DNA of 64,000 nt from Thermococcus sp. EP1 (lineage in GTDB: Archaea > Methanobacteriota_B > Thermococci > Thermococcales > Thermococcaceae): the NCBI RefSeq assembly GCF_001317345.1, contig NZ_JXCG01000003.1, positions 62,001 through 126,000 on the forward strand, given 5' to 3'. The notes beneath the pieces are model-generated. The model did no database searches. It saw nothing but the letters and a program-made list of their open reading frames with translations, and was not told where the DNA came from. Made by a program: the position numbers and the translations under genes. The stretch's first letter is position 1; the number at the start of each line of letters is the position of its first letter. This document shows positions 18,062-26,276 of this stretch, piece by piece.

Positions 18062-18186
18062 TTAACCATTATGCTCAACTACAGTATCATCATTCATTAT
18101 TACAGCCATTCTTTTCTCATTGCTAAAATGTAGTGCACTAGCCAGTAAGAGAATTATTAAAGTTCCTCTTGTCCCTGTGCTATCTT
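18062..18186 (-). other. coding-like fragment between two methyltransferase genes
   Basis: After the stop of the upstream methyltransferase another frame reads GTLIILLLASALHFSNEKR then MAVIMNDDTVVEHNG and a stop at 18062. It has a hydrophobic helix and a charged tail but no start with a ribosome binding site. It may be a decayed gene end. No family recognised. Confidence 0.25.
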
Positions 18187-19014
18187 TTATACTTTCCTGC
18201 AAATGATCATGAAATGTTCGCTGAGCCCTACAACACTTGGGTGAGTACAGGTTTTCAAATGACTCTCCCACCAAATCTTCCAAACCTCTTGATAGTTATT
18301 GTAAAAGCTATTTAGCTCTCTTCTATGGGTAGATGCCAAACCTTCTAGACCCACCATTCCTAAAATCTCTACATTTCTCTTTTCTAGTTCTTCTTTTAGT
18401 TCTTCAGGTAGATAAAAGTGGGCTGGAGCAAATCCAAGTTCACCTGAATAATCTCCACTATCTCTAATCTCTATAAATATGTCAGGTCTTGATTTTGTAG
18501 AGTCTGGAAAGTCCACAAGTTGCCCCACCAAAACCGCTAATCTCCCAATTACTGAAATAAAAATTGGAGCATTTTTCTTTGCGACTCTAATTAGCTCATC
18601 AATAGCCTTTTCTCTTCTCTTTCTGTCCACTATGTGAGAAAGCACTCCTCCTAAGCAAATTACCCCATCAAAGCTGTTGCTTTCAAAGGTTGAAAGGTCA
18701 TCAATAGACCCTTCTATTATTTGTTTCACATTTCTTTGAACTCCTGCTTTTTGGATTCTCTTTTTTGCGATCTCTAACAGCTCTGGAGTTAGATCAAGTA
18801 GAACGACGTCATAACCAAGCTTTGCTAGTTCAATTGTATATCTTCCAGGTCCTCCTCCAGCATCTAAAATTAAACCCTCTCTGGGTAAGTATTTCCTGAG
18901 AAAATGCATAGTTGTTTCAAACTCTAAGTGATGATATGGATCTTTGACAAGTCTCTCCCATTCTCCCGTACCAGATTTGGAGTAATATTTCTTAACTGAG
19001 TGCTCATAGTTCAT
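18187..19014 (-). CDS. class I SAM-dependent methyltransferase
   Basis: A 275-residue methyltransferase. Motif I is ILDAGGGPGRYTIELAKLG (about 49-67), followed by VVLLDLTPELLEIA, the motif II acidic loop; later blocks are FDGVICLGGVLSHI and APIFISVIGRL. The substrate is unknown. GGGGGG lies about 7 bases before the ATG at 19014. It follows the DUF3795 gene by 15 bases on the same strand, so the two are probably one operon. Confidence 0.88.
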   Translation of the reverse strand: MNYEHSVKKYYSKSGTGEWERLVKDPYHHLEFETTMHFLRKYLPREGLILDAGGGPGRYTIELAKLGYDVVLLDLTPELLEIAKKRIQKAGVQRNVKQIIEGSIDDLSTFESNSFDGVICLGGVLSHIVDRKRREKAIDELIRVAKKNAPIFISVIGRLAVLVGQLVDFPDSTKSRPDIFIEIRDSGDYSGELGFAPAHFYLPEELKEELEKRNVEILGMVGLEGLASTHRRELNSFYNNYQEVWKIWWESHLKTCTHPSVVGLSEHFMIICRKV

Positions 19015-19029
19015 AGATTTCCCCCCATA

Positions 19030-19350
19030 TTAAGACTTGTTTGCTTTAGGTGAGTGGGGAAATAGCTTTTTAAGTAAAGCAACCCTCTCTTCCACGATTT
19101 TCTTGTGCTCTTCTTCCGTCAATGTAGGGGCTTTGTTCTTCCAGAATCTATCACATGGGATTTCCTTACATTGCCCACAGTGCTCCAGACCTTTATCAAT
19201 TACACAGCACTTATAAAAATCACAAACATCAAGTCCCACTTCATGCAACCAGCACGGCCTGCCTTCTATGGCATAACATCCTTCGCAGTTTTTTCCATAC
19301 ATTCCACAGTCGCTACATATGCATCCACATACTCCAATAACTTTTTCCAT
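19030..19350 (-). CDS. DUF3795 cysteine-rich protein
   Basis: A 106-residue protein with 12 cysteines: GVCGCICSDCGMYGKNCEGC, RPCWL, DVCDFYKCCV, EHCGQCKEIPCDRF. This spacing fits the DUF3795 family, probably a zinc- or iron-sulfur-binding domain; the function is unknown. AAGGAGGT lies 6 bases before the ATG and a TTTAAATAA box lies near 19422-19430. It heads the operon with the methyltransferase at 18187. Confidence 0.85.
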   Translation of the reverse strand: MEKVIGVCGCICSDCGMYGKNCEGCYAIEGRPCWLHEVGLDVCDFYKCCVIDKGLEHCGQCKEIPCDRFWKNKAPTLTEEEHKKIVEERVALLKKLFPHSPKANKS

Positions 19351-19375
19351 AACGATACCTCCTTAGGTTTTTAAT

Positions 19376-19830
19376 GTCTGTTTAACTCACTTTAAGCTTT
19401 CCCTTTTCTGCAAGAACGGTTATTTAAACCCTGCATCCGTCCTCATACTTTCATCTTCTCTCTGAGCATGACAATTAGTGAACGCGTCACGTTTTCGCGA
19501 CATCCTTCCTGTTCTGCTTGAAGTTATCTGCCAATTTTTCCAGAGAATTCGTCTCTGGATAGGCCCATACTTTTCGATTTTTCATATCCCATCTCAAGTC
19601 CTCCAAACTATTGAGTCACTTTCCTCATTTGCCTTTCACAACCACACTCTCGGCTATTATTCTCCCTTCTTTAAGTTCTCCATCTCATATTTTGCCAAAC
19701 CTTGTGCACACACTCTTTCGCTTTTTAGTTCTCTCCTCGAGAAACTCCTCTCAATAACCAGAGAGCTTCCCCAAAGTAAAAGAGAGCCTCATTTATAGCC
19801 AATCCTCCCTTTAATTGAAAACCTCCAGAC
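19376..19830 (-). pseudogene. decayed coding region, unidentified
   Basis: A 455-base gap with no intact gene. The minus strand shows broken protein-like stretches in changing frames, for example SLEDLRWDMKNRKVWAYPE followed by TNSLEKLADNFKQNRKDVAKT, separated from DGELKEGRIIAESVVVKGK by stops. The 106-codon frame on the plus strand is rich in F, S, L, P and H, as expected for the antisense of K/E-rich coding DNA, and is not called. The last 60 bases contain the promoter of the DUF3795 gene. The source gene was not recognised. Confidence 0.35.
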
Positions 19831-20409
19831 TCATAGCCAGCACCCGCTAAAGGAGAACCCCATGCTTCCCTTATTGTTCTCTCTCAGCAGGTCATAATGT
19901 AGCTCATCCACGTAACCAAACTCAGGCAAATAAACATGTTTCCTTAAGCGGCCAACAAACTTGAAGCCATTTTTCTCCAAAACTCTCTGAGAAGCTTTGT
20001 TCGGCTCATACACTCTTGCCCAAATCTTGTTGAGATTCATGTTCTCGAAAGCAAACTTGCATAATAAACTCAAAGCTTCACTTGCATACCCGTTCCCCCA
20101 ATGCTCTCTAGCTATAGCATACCAGACCATAGCATGCCTTGAAACCCAGTTAATTCCCTGTAAACCGATGAACCCAACGAGCTCACCACTGATGTTGTCT
20201 ACTATTGCAAAATCTACCATTTTCTGTTTGTTCTTTTTGGACACCTCATAGATCTCATCAAATTTTTCTCTGGGGTATATTCTCGCTCCATCATTAAGGA
20301 AGGTTTGTATATCTCTGTCATTTGCCAATAAAAACCATTTATCTTTGTCTTCTTTCAAAATAACAGCCAATGAAACCTTCTCCCCTTCCATAATTTTTGG
20401 TCGTTCCAT
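19831..20409 (-). CDS. GNAT acetyltransferase (RimJ/RimL type)
   Basis: A 192-residue N-acetyltransferase. The acetyl-CoA loop is REHWGNGYASEALSLL (about 109-124), followed by NKIWARVYEPNKASQRVLEKNGF, the hallmark C-terminal block of RimJ/RimL proteins. The substrate (protein N-terminus or small molecule) is unknown. AGGAGG lies 7 bases before the ATG. The C-terminal tail (NNKGSMGFSFSGCWL) is unusual and may reflect a shifted stop next to the decayed region. Confidence 0.87.
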   Translation of the reverse strand: MERPKIMEGEKVSLAVILKEDKDKWFLLANDRDIQTFLNDGARIYPREKFDEIYEVSKKNKQKMVDFAIVDNISGELVGFIGLQGINWVSRHAMVWYAIAREHWGNGYASEALSLLCKFAFENMNLNKIWARVYEPNKASQRVLEKNGFKFVGRLRKHVYLPEFGYVDELHYDLLRENNKGSMGFSFSGCWL

Positions 20410-20568
20410 TATATATGCCTCCTAAAAACTTTATAGGTAGTCTATTTCTTAATAGCAAATATTTTGTTACTTTTTATCGCTTTAAATTCAAAGCGTGCCA
20501 GAGAAAAAGATCCTCTGGCTTAATTTGTTCCTTCTTTTTTATCTTCCGTTTCATCCCGGCCATCTATC

Positions 20569-20679
20569 TCACATCATGTTCCTGAATTCCCATGCTTCTT
20601 TAACAGCCCATTCTTTCACGACTTTGCTCTCCTCTTTGCTCACTCTTGTCCAAAATCTCAAACTCTCAAAGTTAAACAC
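20569..20679 (-). CDS. short ORF (36 codons), unknown
   Basis: A small minus-strand frame starting with GTG at 20679, preceded 5 bases upstream by the strong site GAGGTGAT (20685-20692), and ending TGA at 20569. The product is FNFESLRFWTRVSKEE then SKVVKEWAVKEAWEFRNMM, charged and probably helical. It could be a real small protein or the surviving end of a longer gene. The rest of the 20410-20820 gap is AT-rich; a 26-codon frame further on lacks support. Confidence 0.4.
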   Translation of the reverse strand: MFNFESLRFWTRVSKEESKVVKEWAVKEAWEFRNMM

Positions 20680-20820
20680 TTTACATCACCTCACTATTTC
20701 TTAAAGTGCTCAAATTACAATATTCTAATGGTCAAAACTGAGCAATTTTGAGTCTTTTGGCATCTTTTTAGTGTTATAGTACCCCGGAGGTTTCCAAAAT
20801 ACTTTCCTCAAAAAGCGATG

Positions 20821-21564
20821 CTACATTAACCCTGGGAGAAAATCGGCGAAATAGTGGGCAATCACTGCCGGAAAAATGCTGCGGCTTTTCATATAGAGTA
20901 TTCCCCAGAGCCAGCCAAATGCACACTGTCCAAGAAATCTAAATAGAGCTGCAGCTATACTGTATCCTGAAGCTTCCCACAAAGGCCCAAAAAAGTTTGT
21001 CGGAATGTGCGCTAATCCAAAAAGCAATCCTCCAAAGAACCAGGCTTTGTTTTGTCCCAATGCTCTCTCAAGCTTTGATTGAAGTGTAGCACGGTAAAAC
21101 CACTCCTCTTTGAACGATGGGGAGAGGAATCCGATTATCAGCTTATCCATACTTGTGGATACAGAACCCTCAAAGAGGAACGCAAAAAAGCCAAAAAACA
21201 TGCCAAACCCAACTAATGCAGCTGCGGGCTTCCATGCTATTGGGCTTCTAAAGCCAAGCTCTCTTGCACCTCGCTTGTAGATCACAACCTCAACCACAAA
21301 TGGAAGCAGAAGGACGAGGAAAAAATGCATAGAAAACTTAATTCCCCCTATTGCTATGCTTGGATAAGATTCAGCGCCAAAAAGCACGATGTATGTGATT
21401 GATGCAAATATAATCAGCCAAATAGTGACCGCTTCAAGGAGCTCTCTTTTTGGGTTTTCACTTTTTGGCAGAGGTGAGGGATAACTTCCAATCTTTTTAT
21501 GTGCGAGGAGTACAAAGAGGATTGTTCCAAAGGCGCCAAGTGCCATTTGAAGAGCCGTCTGCAT
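20821..21564 (-). CDS. CPBP family intramembrane metalloprotease
   Basis: A 247-residue membrane protein of the CPBP (Abi/Rce1) group with about seven helices. The catalytic motifs are visible: EE-x3-R in FKEEWFYRATLQ (near 153), F-x3-H in FGLAHIPTNF (near 190) and H-x3-D/N in AHYFADFLPG near the C-terminus. These enzymes cleave substrates within membranes; bacterial members handle bacteriocin immunity or prenylated proteins. The substrate here is unknown. GGAGG lies 6 bases before the ATG. Confidence 0.88.
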   Translation of the reverse strand: MQTALQMALGAFGTILFVLLAHKKIGSYPSPLPKSENPKRELLEAVTIWLIIFASITYIVLFGAESYPSIAIGGIKFSMHFFLVLLLPFVVEVVIYKRGARELGFRSPIAWKPAAALVGFGMFFGFFAFLFEGSVSTSMDKLIIGFLSPSFKEEWFYRATLQSKLERALGQNKAWFFGGLLFGLAHIPTNFFGPLWEASGYSIAAALFRFLGQCAFGWLWGILYMKSRSIFPAVIAHYFADFLPGLM

Positions 21565-21733
21565 TTAGCTTCCTCCATTGCGTTTAAATGAATCGAGTTG
21601 CATTTGGCCATATAAAAACCTTTGCTTACCCAGAAGTTTTTTGATCTTTTCATGCTAAATTCCAAGTTGCAAGAGTTAAATATAAAGACTTAAATAATGG
21701 ATTAAACAAAATTCAAAAATTAAGGGGAGCATT

Positions 21734-22594
21734 ATGAAAACAAAACTTATCGCTGTCAGTCTGGTTATTTTTGCATTTTTAATATTTGGTTGTTTGGAAA
21801 ATAAAGGAGATGTTACTCTAACCGAGCCCGGTTCAAACAGGAAGATAGACTATAACGGCACTGAGCTTATGATGGAGCTCAACTTCTGGAACATTAAGGA
21901 ATTTAATGGAAGCGTTGAACTGGTCTACCATAGGGATAATGCCACGATAGAGTTTCATGCCAATCTAAGCGACATCGTAATGAGAGAACCCTATCGCTAT
22001 GTCCAAGGTTATCCCGAGGTGTTCTATGGATACAAGCCATGGACAGGCCATGAAACTAGAGGAGAGCTCCCTAAGAGAGTGGGGGTGATTGAGACCTTCG
22101 AAGTTATCTTGAACTATTCCCTCTGGCATGAAAGAGATCTTCCTATAAACCTCGCGATGGAGACGTGGTTAACTGCAGAGGAGAAAGCGAGGGAGGTTAA
22201 AGAAGGTGATGTGGAGTTAATGGTGTGGCTCTACTCGAATTCACTTATTAGGCCAGCAGGGAGTAGAATTGAGATCGTGAAAACCCCAATAGTTGTAAAC
22301 GGCACTCTAAAAGAAGTGGAATGGGAGGTATGGGTTTACTGTAATGCTCTCCCCTGGGACTTAATAACCTTCCGCCTAAAAAGGCCCATTAAAAGTGGAG
22401 AGATAAGGTTTGATGTTGTACCTCTTTTACTCATAACTAAAGAAGTTTTTGAAGAGAATCCCTGTAGAGTTAGGAAATTTGACGAACTCTATCTAGAAGA
22501 TTGGGAAGTTGGGACCGAGTTCGGAGGTCCGCATAAGAGGAGTGCCACCTTTGGGTGGCAGATATCTAAATTTGAGATTAATGATGGAAGGTGA
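21734..22594 (+). CDS. glycoside hydrolase family 12 endo-beta-1,4-glucanase, lipoprotein
   Basis: A 286-residue secreted enzyme. Residues 1-20 are a lipoprotein-type signal ending IFGC, so Cys20 is probably lipidated and the enzyme stays on the outer face of the membrane. The rest follows the Pyrococcus furiosus EglA pattern: GYPEVFYGYKPW, LPINLAMETWLT, VELMVWLYSN with the nucleophile Glu near 161, EVWVYCNALPWDLITFR, and LYLEDWEVGTEFGGP with the acid/base Glu near 262. Expected role: hydrolysis of beta-1,4-glucans outside the cell. AGGGGAGC precedes the ATG; it converges on the DUF6544 gene. Confidence 0.88.
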   Translation: MKTKLIAVSLVIFAFLIFGCLENKGDVTLTEPGSNRKIDYNGTELMMELNFWNIKEFNGSVELVYHRDNATIEFHANLSDIVMREPYRYVQGYPEVFYGYKPWTGHETRGELPKRVGVIETFEVILNYSLWHERDLPINLAMETWLTAEEKAREVKEGDVELMVWLYSNSLIRPAGSRIEIVKTPIVVNGTLKEVEWEVWVYCNALPWDLITFRLKRPIKSGEIRFDVVPLLLITKEVFEENPCRVRKFDELYLEDWEVGTEFGGPHKRSATFGWQISKFEINDGR

Positions 22595-22602
22595 AATCAG
22601 CA

Positions 22603-23451
22603 TTAGTATATTGATAAAGTGTTGTACTCGATGTCCACAATTTCAATTTGGTCATAGCAAAAGTCTCCTGTTTTCAGCTTCCATATTATGTTGACCTTGC
22701 TTGGGACAACAATGCCGTTGAACACTTTGTATTCCACAATCTGTCCTTCCCAGTCCTCTAAAACGAACTCTCCATCAACCTCCATGTACCGTTTTGCAGT
22801 GATTCTCGTTACTTCACCCTTTTCGTTAAAATGGAAAACTGCCGAGGCTGAAACCCCATTGTAAGTTATTGTGGCTTTTGCTGAGGTGTTATCTATAGAT
22901 TCCCATGTGATGTAGTCGTTTAAAAATGCTGAAGGAAACCAGATGCATTCGGCGAGAAATCTCAAAAGCTCTCCGTGATCAACCTCATCTCCTTTTGCAT
23001 CGACAACCGTAATTAACCCCAATAGTTTTACTACCAAATTGCCCTTACCCTCAACAAATTCGTCCTTTGCATGTATTGATAGCAGTGGAGCAGCTCTCAC
23101 TTTTGCTATCCAAATAAACTCGGCGGAATCTATCCTAAAATACTGCTCTGCTGTTATTGGCATCCACTTTTGATCTTCTTTCATACGGAAATACCCGCCT
23201 TGTTTTAATCTAACGGTGTTGATTTCTTCCTTACCTATGATCTGGGTATATCTTAAATATCTTTGAACCGGCTCAGGCAAATCTTGTATATCTTCCTCGG
23301 TAATGACTTTGGGTTTTGTCATATCACTCTCTTTAAAAAGCTCTTTTGCCTCATTCCTTGTCTTTTTGGTGAATGCAACACCACCAAGAACAGCAGTTGA
23401 GACTATTAGAATAACAATTATTCCCAATACAATTAATACGCTTTTTATCAT
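22603..23451 (-). CDS. DUF6544-like membrane-anchored protein
   Basis: A 282-residue protein with one N-terminal helix (VLIVLGIIVILIVSTAVLGGVA) and a soluble domain of beta strands. LPEPVQRYLRY near residue 58 is the hallmark of the DUF6544 family. Later blocks are GGYFRMKEDQKWMPITAEQYF, LAECIWFPSAFL and ITAKRYMEVDGEFVLEDWEG. The function is unknown. GAGGT lies 9 bases before the ATG. Confidence 0.75.
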   Translation of the reverse strand: MIKSVLIVLGIIVILIVSTAVLGGVAFTKKTRNEAKELFKESDMTKPKVITEEDIQDLPEPVQRYLRYTQIIGKEEINTVRLKQGGYFRMKEDQKWMPITAEQYFRIDSAEFIWIAKVRAAPLLSIHAKDEFVEGKGNLVVKLLGLITVVDAKGDEVDHGELLRFLAECIWFPSAFLNDYITWESIDNTSAKATITYNGVSASAVFHFNEKGEVTRITAKRYMEVDGEFVLEDWEGQIVEYKVFNGIVVPSKVNIIWKLKTGDFCYDQIEIVDIEYNTLSIY

Positions 23452-23597
23452 TTTGTTTTACCTCGTTTTGGAAGTTCCATCACTTTAATTTGTGATTACA
23501 AATCTCATTATACATAAGCGTTATATAGTTTTGGGTATCCAAAGAAGAATTAAGAGAGTTTTAGTTCGCTGGGTTCTAAACACTGGAGGCATTTTGG

Positions 23598-24344
23598 ATG
23601 AATCACTATCACGAGGCTAATAAAAGAGGATGGGATGCCACGGCTGAAGAGTGGCAAAAGAGGGTAGAAAAAATATGGAGAAAAGCCTATGAAGATCCAG
23701 AGATTGTTCTAAGTGAGCTCGAACTTAAATATTTGGGAGATGTTAAAGGAAAGAAAGTCTGTGTTTTGGGAAGTGGCGATAACTTAGTGGTCTTTGCTCT
23801 TGCGGGGATGGGAGCTAAAGTCACCTCTGTGGATATTTCACAAAAGCAGCTCGATATTGCTGCAAAGAGGGCTAAAGAAATTGACGCTAATATTGAGTTT
23901 GTACAGGCTGATGTTGTAGATTTGCCATTTAAAGACGAGAGCTTTGACATTGTCTACACTGGTGGCCATGTGGCTGTTTGGGTCTCTAATTTGGAAAAAT
24001 ACTACAGTGAGGCATGTAGGATTTTAAAGCGCGAAGGCCTCTTCATAGTGAACGAGTACCACCCATTCAGGAGGATTTGGGCTGAAATACCGGATAGACT
24101 CGAGATTGAGCATAACTACTTTGACAGAGGACCCCATCAATGGGAGCGGGAGACCCCTAAGGGGATTATTCCTGCCTATGAGTTTCATTGGACGATTGAG
24201 GATTATGTTATGGCAATGCTAAAAGGAGGTTGTGAGCTTGTAGCACTTCATGAATATGGAGAGGACAGAGAAGACTTTGAAATTGCCAATTTAGAATGCA
24301 TTCCCCACTACTTGCTCTTAGTGGGATTAAAAAATAGAGAATAA
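23598..24344 (+). CDS. class I SAM-dependent methyltransferase
   Basis: A 248-residue methyltransferase of the UbiE/COQ5-like class: motif I KVCVLGSGDNLVVFALAGMG (about 53-72), VTSVDISQKQLDIA, VQADVVDLPFKDESFDIVYT and LKREGLFIVNEYHPFRRIW. GGAGG lies about 9 bases before the ATG. The substrate is unknown. It stands alone between the divergent DUF6544 gene and a convergent MFS transporter. Confidence 0.88.
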   Translation: MNHYHEANKRGWDATAEEWQKRVEKIWRKAYEDPEIVLSELELKYLGDVKGKKVCVLGSGDNLVVFALAGMGAKVTSVDISQKQLDIAAKRAKEIDANIEFVQADVVDLPFKDESFDIVYTGGHVAVWVSNLEKYYSEACRILKREGLFIVNEYHPFRRIWAEIPDRLEIEHNYFDRGPHQWERETPKGIIPAYEFHWTIEDYVMAMLKGGCELVALHEYGEDREDFEIANLECIPHYLLLVGLKNRE

Positions 24345-24386
24345 TTTAAAAAACAACGGCTATCCTGGATTTGGGTTTTCCATGGG

Positions 24387-25616
24387 TTACCCAATCATTT
24401 CCCTCGTTTCTACACCGATGTTCATGACACTTTCTCTGAAGTTGAGGTAGTAATACATTGATGCAAGGAGGCTGAGAGTAACTAGGGTAGCCACAAGGGT
24501 TGAAACATCAACGGTATCTAGGAGAGGCCCAATAACTGCCATTCCAAGTGGAGTTGTAGCCATTATTGCAGTCTCAAAGGCAGAGAAGAATCTGGCACGG
24601 ACTTCATTGGGGACACCCTTTTGAAGCTTAGTGAAGAGGGGAACATTAACCAGAATGTTGAAGAAGCCACCCCCTATAAAAATCCCGAGTAGTGCTGGAT
24701 AAGCTACAGGCCTAATTAGAGGATGTACAACCACTGAAAGCAGAAGCAAGCATATAAGTTGGGCAAAAAGAGCTTTAAATAGCAAATTCTCGGAGGATTC
24801 TTTGAGTTTCCCTGCTATGAGGAGGTTTCCTGCCAAGGCTCCAATTGTAGCGGCGGTTTGAATACTCCCGAATTGAACGGAGGAGAACCCTAAAATGACT
24901 CGTGACATGTACGGGAGGATAACCACAAAAATCGGATTTAGCAGAGTGTTTAGGACTATTCCGAGGCTAACAAGAATGAGTAAACTCTTTGAATTTTTTA
25001 TAAATTTAAAACCTTCGAGCATATCTTCCCACACTTCGCCGAGACTTGAAATCTTACGGCTTCCCCACTGGTACTCTATTAACATCTCAAAGAGTCCGGA
25101 ACCAAAGAAACTCACTGCATTTATTAGGATTGCAAGTCTAAGCCCACCAAATGCGTAAATTATTCCTCCCAATATAGGCCCAGCGATTCTTATTATCTGA
25201 CCACCGCTCTGGAGTGTAGAATTAGCCTGAGCAAGTTCTTCTCTTTTTACAAGGTCGGGGAACATTCCAGAGATCCCTGCTGAGAAAAATGCTCCCATAA
25301 TACTCATGATTACTTGGATAGCAAGCAGACTCTGGATATCGAGTAGATTGAAGAGAATAACGCCGAAAAGAAGAATACCTCTAGCTATGTCGAGCCACAC
25401 CATTAGATTTTTTCGGTTATAGCGATCACCAATTACACCGGCTACTGGATTCACTAAGAGTCTTGGGACCAGTTCAGCTATTATAAAAATGCTCATTATG
25501 GCTCCGCTACCAGTTTTATCTAGGACATAAAGAGGAACTGCAATGTCCTGAATTACCCATCCAACTTGAGATATCCACCTGCCGAGGGCATAGAGCCAGA
25601 AGTTTCTATTGAGCAT
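24387..25616 (-). CDS. MFS transporter
   Basis: A 409-residue permease with about 12 helices. The loop after helix 2 reads GVIGDRYNRKNLMVW, the MFS motif GxxxDRxxR. FWLYALGRWISQVGW at the N-terminus and the long central loop fit the enterobactin-exporter-like/MFS_3 group, usually drug or metabolite efflux. The substrate is unknown. GGTGAT lies 6 bases before the ATG. Confidence 0.88.
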   Translation of the reverse strand: MLNRNFWLYALGRWISQVGWVIQDIAVPLYVLDKTGSGAIMSIFIIAELVPRLLVNPVAGVIGDRYNRKNLMVWLDIARGILLFGVILFNLLDIQSLLAIQVIMSIMGAFFSAGISGMFPDLVKREELAQANSTLQSGGQIIRIAGPILGGIIYAFGGLRLAILINAVSFFGSGLFEMLIEYQWGSRKISSLGEVWEDMLEGFKFIKNSKSLLILVSLGIVLNTLLNPIFVVILPYMSRVILGFSSVQFGSIQTAATIGALAGNLLIAGKLKESSENLLFKALFAQLICLLLLSVVVHPLIRPVAYPALLGIFIGGGFFNILVNVPLFTKLQKGVPNEVRARFFSAFETAIMATTPLGMAVIGPLLDTVDVSTLVATLVTLSLLASMYYYLNFRESVMNIGVETREMIG

Positions 25617-25714
25617 TATGTTATCACCAAATTACAGTAAGAATGCTCAATTGCAATTATGTTTGTGATCAGTAGTGATCATTTAATCAAAAAAGCCATG
25701 GTGCAAAAGTTTAT

Positions 25715-26221
25715 TTACTTCTTCTCAAGAAATTCCTTCAGATCTTCAAAGCTCTTGATATCAGCCCACATATGGATGAATTTTGTATTCGGAACCTCTC
25801 TCTTTACATCTTCTACATGAGAAGCTTTATCATCAACATAAACAACCTCTTTAATCTCATAACCAATACTTTTAAGATGTTCAATTGTTCTCCTGATCAT
25901 ATCCGCTTTATCGGGATGATTCTCCATTTTTGGAAAGAGGAAATACTCCCAAATTCCAAATGCTTCTAAAATTGGCCGTACTATTTCTTCTACGTTCCAA
26001 CTTGCGATGCTTAAGATAAATCTCTCCTTTGCCCATTCAAGAAACTCCCTAACTCCCTCAAAAAGCCTAACTTCTCTTCCATAAACATCTATGAGCAGAT
26101 TCCCTTCAACCTTAAATTGAGGATCTTTAAATCGGAGAATTTCAAATTTAAGAACCATTTGTGGTACATCTTTTTGTTCCCAAAGTGTTCCGTCTAAATC
26201 AAGAACCAAAAGCTTTTTCAT
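25715..26221 (-). CDS. HAD-superfamily phosphatase (MDP-1 type)
   Basis: A 168-residue HAD phosphatase of the magnesium-dependent phosphatase-1 group. Motif I is LVLDLDGTLW with the nucleophile Asp8, motif II is SIASWN, the Lys is in HPDKADMIRR and motif III is VVYVDDKASHVEDV. The lid is minimal, as in MDP-1. The substrate is unknown; eukaryotic MDP-1 acts on sugar or protein phosphates. GGTGAT lies 2 bases before the ATG. Confidence 0.88.
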   Translation of the reverse strand: MKKLLVLDLDGTLWEQKDVPQMVLKFEILRFKDPQFKVEGNLLIDVYGREVRLFEGVREFLEWAKERFILSIASWNVEEIVRPILEAFGIWEYFLFPKMENHPDKADMIRRTIEHLKSIGYEIKEVVYVDDKASHVEDVKREVPNTKFIHMWADIKSFEDLKEFLEKK

Positions 26222-26276
26222 GATATCACCAAAAACGAATTATTATCAAAAACAAGATATAAAAGAAAAGAAGGGT

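Noticed and set aside
19478-19798. Plus-strand 106-codon frame in the gap before the DUF3795 gene
   Set aside because: Composition is typical of antisense to coding DNA, no ribosome binding site, and the minus strand carries protein-like fragments.
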